Shown here: piece by piece, positions 1 through 4,209 of the stretch
Numbering within the stretch: position 1 is the first letter of the stretch
Layout: every line of letters begins with the position of its first letter
Source of the DNA: Candidatus Peregrinibacteria bacterium CG10_big_fil_rev_8_21_14_0_10_49_16
Lineage (GTDB): Bacteria > Patescibacteriota > Gracilibacteria > Peribacterales > Peribacteraceae
Direction: 5' to 3'
Assembly: GCA_002772605.1 (NCBI GenBank)
Contig: PFDS01000036.1
Location: forward strand, 1-5,755
Length of the DNA stretch: 5,755 nt
Made by a program: the position numbers and the translations under genes
Notes under the pieces: generated by a model
Told to the model about the DNA's origin: nothing
Databases searched by the model: none
What the model saw: only the letters and a program-made list of their open reading frames with translations

Positions 1-278
1 AGATGAAACCCAAAGGGATTCAACCCCCATACCAGATGATCCATCTGGTAACTGAGCATCGTGAGCGGAATGTAGAGTTCCGGGTCGTACGTACGAAAAG
101 CCTCTTGCACAGACCACGGAGAAATCTCATGGACGGTGGGGTTGTCAACGATCAAGTAGCCATCGTCCCATTGAATAAATTTATTGTTCAATGATTTTCC
201 GTAAATAATGCCTGAAAGTAAGAAAAAAACCCCAATAAGTGCAACCAGTTGCCATCGTCGGTCACGGCGGCGGGACAT
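1..278 (-). CDS. Membrane glycosyltransferase-like protein (TMTC/TPR GT-C class), N-terminal fragment
   Basis: The reading frame starts at an ATG at 276-278 and is open for 92 codons to the window edge, so only the N-terminus is present. An Arg-rich start (RRRDRR, residues 3-8) is followed by one hydrophobic segment at about residues 10-26, consistent with a first membrane helix with a positive cytoplasmic end. After it comes QWDDGYLIVDNP (36-47), and then YIPLTMLSYQMDHLVWGLNPFGFH ends the visible part in two recognisable blocks. This pattern (WDD, then NP.V, then PLT.LSY, then WGLNP.GFH) is the N-terminal signature of large multi-spanning proteins that often end in TPR repeats, related to TMTC and protein O-mannosyltransferases. 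The Asp pair corresponds to the acidic motif of the first outer loop of GT-C enzymes. Donor and acceptor cannot be told from this fragment. An in-frame TGA at 318-320 without an intervening start codon supports the chosen start. No Shine-Dalgarno is visible; the leader is CT-rich. Confidence 0.75.
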   Translation of the reverse strand, partial: MSRRRDRRWQLVALIGVFFLLSGIIYGKSLNNKFIQWDDGYLIVDNPTVHEISPWSVQEAFRTYDPELYIPLTMLSYQMDHLVWGLNPFGFH

Positions 279-368
279 GGAGAGAAGTGTAGCAGAAACA
301 ATAAAGTAAGCCGGCTGTCATGTTAAATATTCTTTACAAAGTATATTCTATCCTTATTCTTCTATGAT
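279..368. other. Divergent intergenic region between the glycosyltransferase-like gene and the small-gene pair
   Basis: This 90-bp AT-rich gap separates two divergently oriented starts and should hold promoters for both. TATATT at 342-347 could be a -10 box for the rightward gene, but no convincing -35 lies at the right distance. ATGACA on the minus strand (317-322) resembles a -35 for the leftward gene, again without a well-spaced -10. I therefore do not call individual promoters. Both leaders end in pyrimidine-rich stretches directly before the start codons. Confidence 0.4.
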
Positions 369-836
369 ATGGAACGTCCTCTCGATCATGATAGGGATCA
401 GGATGTGAGGAACGATGAACCCATGACAGAAAAAGACACGATGATGTCTCGCAATGGTGAGAAGGTGATTCGCAACATTCTCTCGCTGCCGGACGAGGAA
501 ATCAGTCTGGAAGATGATCTTCTTGCAACAAGTGCGGCAATTGCCGAAAAACGTATTGCCGCGGCGCAAATGAAAGCGCAAGAGCGCATTGGTAAAGCGC
601 GTACATATATTGCAGAAAAACTGAAAAAGATTGAACGCAGCAGTTCTGCAGGTCACTTCGCCGAACAAGAGGTGGTGGCTGAACAGAATATGCGTCAGTT
701 TTTGGCACAGACGAAGTATGCTGTGCAGGAATTTATCGCACATGTACGAAAAGAACAAGCAAAGCGTGATGCGAATATCCGCGCACATTGCGCAGAAACG
801 CCTAAGCAAATGGCGCGTGCATTACGCAAAGAATAG
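369..836 (+). CDS. Hypothetical Lys/Glu/Ala-rich helical protein (possible coiled coil)
   Basis: I do not recognise a family for this 155-residue protein. It has no signal peptide, membrane segment or Cys-based metal site. The N-terminal 20 residues are very acidic and likely disordered. Residues about 45-92 (from ISLEDDLL through EKLKKIERSS) are rich in Ala, Glu, Lys and Arg with hydrophobics spaced as in an amphipathic helix or coiled coil, and a second helical stretch covers about 100-140. The C-terminus is basic (ARALRKE). I prefer this strand over the overlapping antisense frame (354-809) because its composition is that of a soluble protein, while the antisense product is Cys/Phe/His-rich and looks like a shadow. 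Start choice is uncertain: ATG at 369, 423 or 441 are all in frame. A GAGG at 407-410 is a poor, distant Shine-Dalgarno for 423. It is followed closely by the next gene, so the two are probably one transcript. It ends in TAG. Confidence 0.65.
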   Translation: MERPLDHDRDQDVRNDEPMTEKDTMMSRNGEKVIRNILSLPDEEISLEDDLLATSAAIAEKRIAAAQMKAQERIGKARTYIAEKLKKIERSSSAGHFAEQEVVAEQNMRQFLAQTKYAVQEFIAHVRKEQAKRDANIRAHCAETPKQMARALRKE

Positions 837-853
837 TGTACACTTTACCGGTG

Positions 854-1096
854 ATGACAGACGACAATCACTCACATGAAAATCTGGAGACACTTGCTGC
901 CAAGCTCCCGAAAGGAGTGGAGCGAGAAGAACTCGATGCATACGCGCAGTTCATGGTGGACGTCATGCATGGGAAAGAAAGTACGATCACTGATGATATC
1001 AAAGAGAAAGTGGAGGGACAGAAAGAACAGTTCCCTGAAGTATGGGGTTACATTGAGGAGAAAATGTGTGTGTTAAGGAAAGGGGATTTTCAGTAG
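854..1096 (+). CDS. Hypothetical small acidic protein
   Basis: This is an 80-residue soluble protein of no family I recognise. It is predicted largely helical, with a central block LPKGVEREELDAYAQFMVD (residues 18-36) and a second block KVEGQKEQFPEVWGYIEEKM (52-71) containing the only Trp. Composition is acidic overall, with a short basic tail. The ATG at 854 is chosen because MTDD looks like a natural N-terminus. In-frame GTG codons at 836 and 851 are alternatives, and GTG at 836 would overlap the last base of the upstream stop codon (TAG/GTG), which would indicate translational coupling. The gap to the upstream gene is 17 bp with the ATG start, so an operon is likely. It ends in TAG only 9 bp from the end of the oppositely transcribed ligA. 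I see no intrinsic terminator between them, so the two transcripts may overlap at their 3' ends. Confidence 0.6.
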   Translation: MTDDNHSHENLETLAAKLPKGVEREELDAYAQFMVDVMHGKESTITDDIKEKVEGQKEQFPEVWGYIEEKMCVLRKGDFQ

Positions 1097-1105
1097 GCTG
1101 TGTCA

Positions 1106-3262
1106 TTACTTCACCATCTTCAAAAAATCTTTCTCGTCAATAATTTTCGTATGGTACTTTTTTGCATCGTCCAGTTTACTGCCGGGGTTTTCGCCCAGAA
1201 GCACGTAGTCCGTTTGTGTACTGACGGATGAACTTACTTTTCCACCGCGTGCTTTGATCATCTTCTTCGCGTCTTCGCGACTGAGCGTGGGAAGCGTGCC
1301 TGTGAGAACAAACGTCGTATCTTTGAAGATTTGCTTCGCAGCTGTTCCTTTGGGTTTGAGGGCAAGCACTCCGGCTTGCTCGAGTTTTTTGAGGAGTTGG
1401 CGATGTGCGGGGTTCTCCACCCATTCGCGTAGTGAATCAACGACAGTGTCTCCAATACCATCAATTGCAGCGAGTTCTTTATCGTCGATCTTTTGTAATG
1501 TGTTGTGTATGTCTGTCAATGTCACTCCTTCCAGTGTGATGTGCTGTGTTTCCGGTCCGAAGAGCGACGCTTGCGGACCGATGTCTTTTTTGTCTTCCAC
1601 AGTGAGTTTTTTTGCGGGCCAGTGAATTTGCCGTGCGAGGAGATCCGCTGTTTCGCGGCCCACGTGACGAATGCCGAGTGCAAAGAGGAGACGGTCCAGC
1701 GGCACCTTCTTCGCTTTTTCAATGGCAGTGAGAAGGTTTTCGGTTTTCTTTTCCTTAAACAGAGGCATCCCCATCAAATCTTCGTAGGAAAGCGTAAAAA
1801 TGTCCGCCGTGTCTGCGATGATTCCGGCGTCCAGAAGAGCTTCAATGGTTTCTTTCCCGAATCCCTCAATATCGAATGCGTAGCGTGAAACAAAGTGTTC
1901 GATGGATTCCTTGTGTGCCGCTGTGCATTTCTTATTTGGACAACGGTGTATGACTTCTCCCTGTGGTCGTATGAGTTCCGTATCACAACTGGGGCAGTGC
2001 TTGGGGTAGAGAAACGCTTTCGTTCCTTTTGGGCGAAGATTGCGCAGAACTTCCACTACTTCCGGAATAATGTCACCGGCTTTGCGGACGATGACCGTAT
2101 CGCCGATACGCACATCCAGCCTGGCGATTTCATCCGCATTATGCAGTGTCGCGCGAGTGACGGTCGTTCCGGCAAGGTGAACAGGAGTTAAGTGGGCGAC
2201 GGGTGTGACGGCACCGGTCCGTCCGATTTGCAGATGAATCTCCAGAACCCGTGCCGTCTTCTCTTCCGCAGGAAATTTCCAGGCGCGTGCCCAACGAGGC
2301 GCTTTTGCAGTGGAACCGAGATCGTGTTGCACGCGACGATCGTTCAGTTTGATCACGACACCGTCGATTTCATACTCGTATGCATGACGTTTTTTTGAAA
2401 AATTTCCATACAAAGCTTCAACCTCTTTAAGATTTTTGCATAGATGGTATTCATTGCAGACCGGAACTTTGCAGGTTTTGTAGAGAAAATTCATGACATC
2501 CTTTTGTGTTTTCAACTGCAGAGCTTCCGCACTTTTTTTATCAATGCCGTAGCAGAACATCTGTAAGTCACGTTGTGCGGCAACTTCCGGATTTAACTGT
2601 CGTACAGTTCCCGCTGCCGCATTCCGTGGATTCGCAAATTTTTTCCCTTCAGGAAGGTGTTCATTGACAGCGGCGAGAGACCTTTTTGGCATGTAAACTT
2701 CACCGGAGATTTCGATGTGAGCGGGTAGCGGGTAGCGGGTAGCGGGGAACGAAAGTTGAAGGGGAATGGATTGGATAGTTTTGATGGTATGGGTGACGTC
2801 TTCTCCTTCTACTCCATTTCCTCTCGTTACTGCTCGTAGCAATCCGTATTCTACTCGCTTATCGCTATCCGCTATCCGCTCATAGATAAGTGACACGTTA
2901 AGGCCGTCAATTTTCAACTCCATCAGGTACTCGAATGTTTTTCTCTCTCCAAGCGATCGATGCATCTGGTCTTCCCAAGTTTCGAGGTCTTCTACCGTAA
3001 AAGCATCTTGCAGTGATTCTTTCGGGGTAAGGTGGGCAACCTTCGGCAGACGACCATCCAATGGCGCTCCGACGCGTTGTGTAGGGGAGTCGGGGGTAAG
3101 GAGATCCGGGAATTGTTCCTCTAAATCAGCCAGTTCACGCTTCAGCGAGTCATGGACCTCGTCACTGACTTCTTTGTAGTCATGGAGAAAATACGACCGA
3201 TTGTGACGCCAGATTTCCTTGCGCAGCTTCTCGATGCGTGCCTTTGCTTCGGCCTTCTTCAT
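1106..3262 (-). CDS. ligA: NAD-dependent DNA ligase LigA
   Basis: Complete 718-residue ligase that seals 3'-OH/5'-phosphate nicks in DNA using NAD+, in Okazaki-fragment joining and repair. Domains in order: NAD/NMN-binding Ia (about 1-70); adenylation domain with the AMP-accepting Lys117 in KIDG, Arg147 in TRGNG, Glu188 in GEV, Arg213 in NPRNAAAG, Lys305 in GVVIK and Lys329 in WKF; OB fold (about 335-415, with GRTGAVTPVA and RAGDIIP-like KAGDIIP); four-Cys zinc finger (C423, C426, C441, C446); helix-hairpin-helix region (about 455-610); BRCT (about 645-718, with VLTG and GSKLDDAKK). All core catalytic residues are present. Bacterial enzymes are usually near 670 residues; the excess is mostly a roughly 37-residue insertion at about 546-588 in the HhH region, plus short insertions near 131-139 and 171-176. 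In domain Ia, the positions equivalent to E. coli Tyr22 and Tyr35 are Leu26 and His37. The start fits the family N-terminus; no Shine-Dalgarno is seen. It ends in TAA. Confidence 0.98.
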   Translation of the reverse strand: MKKAEAKARIEKLRKEIWRHNRSYFLHDYKEVSDEVHDSLKRELADLEEQFPDLLTPDSPTQRVGAPLDGRLPKVAHLTPKESLQDAFTVEDLETWEDQMHRSLGERKTFEYLMELKIDGLNVSLIYERIADSDKRVEYGLLRAVTRGNGVEGEDVTHTIKTIQSIPLQLSFPATRYPLPAHIEISGEVYMPKRSLAAVNEHLPEGKKFANPRNAAAGTVRQLNPEVAAQRDLQMFCYGIDKKSAEALQLKTQKDVMNFLYKTCKVPVCNEYHLCKNLKEVEALYGNFSKKRHAYEYEIDGVVIKLNDRRVQHDLGSTAKAPRWARAWKFPAEEKTARVLEIHLQIGRTGAVTPVAHLTPVHLAGTTVTRATLHNADEIARLDVRIGDTVIVRKAGDIIPEVVEVLRNLRPKGTKAFLYPKHCPSCDTELIRPQGEVIHRCPNKKCTAAHKESIEHFVSRYAFDIEGFGKETIEALLDAGIIADTADIFTLSYEDLMGMPLFKEKKTENLLTAIEKAKKVPLDRLLFALGIRHVGRETADLLARQIHWPAKKLTVEDKKDIGPQASLFGPETQHITLEGVTLTDIHNTLQKIDDKELAAIDGIGDTVVDSLREWVENPAHRQLLKKLEQAGVLALKPKGTAAKQIFKDTTFVLTGTLPTLSREDAKKMIKARGGKVSSSVSTQTDYVLLGENPGSKLDDAKKYHTKIIDEKDFLKMVK
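2721..2748. repeat. Tandem 7-bp repeat inside ligA, GCGGGTA orientation
   Basis: Three perfect head-to-tail copies of GCGGGTA (2721-2727, 2728-2734, 2735-2741) are followed by a fourth with one change (GCGGGGA). Because 7 is not a multiple of 3, each copy is read in a different frame; on the ligA strand the array encodes FPATRYPLPA (residues about 172-181). Compared with E. coli LigA from memory, the loop here is about 4 residues longer, between IPLQL and the IEISGEV strand. It is thus a surface-loop length change that preserves the frame. Confidence 0.85.
2852..2879. repeat. Degenerate tandem 7-bp repeat inside ligA, inverted relative to the 2721 array
   Basis: Four 7-bp units: TACTCGC (2852-2858), TTATCGC (2859-2865), TATCCGC (2866-2872) and TATCCGC (2873-2879). 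On the minus strand the core unit reads GCGGATA, one base different from the GCGGGTA of the array at 2721-2748, so the two arrays are inverted relative to each other with 103 bp between. On the ligA strand it encodes residues about 128-139 (RIADSDKRVEYG region), a loop about 9 residues longer than in E. coli LigA, just after the KIDG adenylation motif and before TRGNG. Confidence 0.75.
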
Positions 3263-3309
3263 AATGAGGAGTATACCGCACGTACCATATACTCATGGTC
3301 CGAATACAT

Positions 3310-3339
3310 ATTCTCACATATGTTTTAGTATGCTGTCAA
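3310..3339 (-). promoter_or_regulatory. Candidate sigma70-type promoter for ligA
   Basis: On the minus strand a perfect -35 TTGACA (3339-3334) is separated by 18 bp from GAGAAT (3315-3310), which matches the -10 consensus at 4 of 6 positions. It is preceded by TGT, an extended -10 element. Transcription would begin near 3303, giving a leader of about 40 nt before the ligA ATG at 3262. No functional evidence; the call rests on motif match, spacing and position. Confidence 0.45.
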
Positions 3340-3389
3340 TTGCTGTTTGCTTGCCATCCACACGTTCCTCTCTCCAAAATGCGCACTAT

Positions 3390-3614
3390 ATGGAACTTGC
3401 TGTCGACACACAGGTGCGTCTCAGAAAATTGGACGAACAACTGATTGATTTACTGGAGCAACGTGTAGGCTTGTGTTCGGAGAGTGAGGAGAATGGTGAG
3501 GAGACAATGGACTTCTGGATTGAACATGCGATTGATAGAGAAATGGACGAGTTGCGCGTTGAAAAAATCTGCAGAACCGTTATGGGGTTCTGCAGGGCAT
3601 CTCGTGAGCCGTAA
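3390..3614 (+). CDS. Hypothetical 74-residue protein with weak chorismate mutase (AroQ)-like helix
   Basis: Small ORF between ligA and the speD-like gene, starting at ATG 3390 and ending in TAA at 3612-3614. Residues about 10-30 (VRLRKLDEQLIDLLEQRV) resemble helix 1 of AroQ chorismate mutases (R..ID.iD..ll.LL..R), and the C-terminal VEKICRTVMGFCRASRE loosely resembles the last AroQ helix. By alignment with E. coli PheA-CM from memory, the Arg equivalent to R28 is kept, but R11, K39 and the D48/R51/E52 region are not clearly present. Mutase activity is therefore doubtful, and it may be a binding or degenerate relative, or a chance resemblance. Longer in-frame starts (3219, 3330) would run through ligA or its promoter and are not preferred. 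The last codons lie on a strong palindrome that acts as a terminator for the opposite strand, which weakens confidence in this ORF. No Shine-Dalgarno. Confidence 0.5.
   Translation: MELAVDTQVRLRKLDEQLIDLLEQRVGLCSESEENGEETMDFWIEHAIDREMDELRVEKICRTVMGFCRASREP
3561..3595 (-). terminator. Intrinsic terminator for the speD-like gene, inside the opposing ORF
   Basis: Perfect 10-bp inverted repeat CTGCAGAACC (3569-3578) and GGTTCTGCAG (3586-3595) with a 7-nt loop. Read on the minus strand, the hairpin is followed directly by ATTTTTTC (3568-3561), the U-tract of a Rho-independent terminator. It lies 27 bp beyond the speD stop codon at 3622-3624, the expected place. There is no T-run on the plus-strand side, so it is one-directional. 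It overlaps the last codons of the ORF at 3390-3614. Confidence 0.85.
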
Positions 3615-3621
3615 TCATGCT

Positions 3622-4122
3622 TCATGCTGCGACGAGGAGATCGTGCGCCTCATGTGACTGCAGGAGCAGTGTGGAGTTGCAGTGCATTGTTGGACCATGT
3701 CCCCAGAGGTCGGTACAGGACCGTTCTTCGCCGGTCATGCCACGATTGACGAACGTGCCGCGCCAGTGTGCAAGTTGCAGATGCTGGTGCAGGACGGGAA
3801 TGATATCCTGCCACTGTACGGATTCGCAGCTGTAGACATCCATGTGTATGTGCGGGAAACGGCCGGGCTTTTCGAAGTAGTGGCCGCTAATGTGGCTGGT
3901 GGTGATTGGCTGGATGAATGATCACCCGGGGGCACGGAGATCCGTCGCAGGGTACGTTTCCAATTGTCCCAGAGGAGACATTCCCAGTGCGGATAGAAGA
4001 TCCTGTATGAGATTTTGTGTGGTGTGGAATGCGCGCGCGGTATCGAGTGGCGCCACAAGGTTTGCGTCTATGATGAGAAGCTCATGTCGGAGGACGAGGC
4101 CTTCCGGAGGCTTATCAGCCAT
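3622..4122 (-). pseudogene. speD: S-adenosylmethionine decarboxylase-like gene with in-frame TGA
   Basis: The frame runs from ATG 4122 to TGA 3622-3624 (166 codons) but has an internal TGA at codon 67 (3924-3922). Both halves are in the same frame and together match the pyruvoyl-dependent AdoMet decarboxylase family, which makes the aminopropyl donor for spermidine synthesis. Downstream of the stop, SHISGH (76-81) aligns with SHLTIH of Thermotoga SpeD: Ser76 is the self-cleavage/pyruvoyl Ser, His81 the processing His, and Cys99 in DVYSC the catalytic Cys. Ser68, right after the TGA, matches Thermotoga Ser55. Upstream, LVLRHELLIIDA and LSALGMSPLG fit the family N-terminus. The TGA sits at the family's position 54 (Val in the homologues I recall; Trp would fit by one base change). 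No ATG, GTG or TTG lies between the TGA and Ser76, so reinitiation cannot restore the enzyme. Promoter and terminator are intact. It may be a recent nonsense mutation, a sequence error, or read-through. Start: a TGA at 4180-4182 limits upstream extension. Confidence 0.75.
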
Positions 4123-4154
4123 CGTGGAGAATGGGGAAGAAGATAATGCCGCGC

Positions 4155-4183
4155 ATTGTGGGCATTGCGATGGGATGTGTCAA
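4155..4183 (-). promoter_or_regulatory. Candidate sigma70-type promoter for the speD-like gene
   Basis: On the minus strand a perfect TTGACA (4183-4178) and CACAAT (4160-4155, 4 of 6 matches to the -10 consensus) are separated by the optimal 17 bp. Transcription would start near 4148, leaving a short CT-rich leader of about 25 nt before the ATG at 4122. It lies in the 87-bp gap between the divergent speD-like and polX starts. I found no comparable motif pair for polX on the plus strand. Confidence 0.5.
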
Positions 4184-4209
4184 TAGGTTTTCTCCGCTAT
4201 GCTTTTCTT

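Noticed and set aside
354..809. Antisense 151-codon frame opposite the gene at 369-836
   Set aside because: Its product is rich in Cys, Phe, His and Arg with no recognisable domain, whereas the plus-strand frame has normal soluble-protein composition; only one can be the main gene.
1254..2398. Several plus-strand frames opposite ligA (for example 1254-1625, 1505-1888, 1895-2191)
   Set aside because: They lie entirely against conserved ligA coding sequence and give Cys/Ser/Phe-rich products with no motifs.
3219..3389. Longer N-terminus for the 3390-3614 ORF
   Set aside because: It would start inside ligA and run through the ligA promoter; the added residues lack the composition of the rest, and ATG 3390 precedes the helical core.
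3617..3921. Plus-strand frames opposite the speD-like gene
   Set aside because: The minus strand carries recognisable SpeD motifs (SHISGH, DVYSC); the plus-strand products match nothing.
3860..3930. Selenocysteine insertion at the speD TGA
   Set aside because: The family position is not Cys, and the following sequence shows no SECIS-like hairpin with a GG-containing loop; a 6-bp pairing of GGTGAT with ATCACC has the TGA inside its stem and a 14-nt loop.
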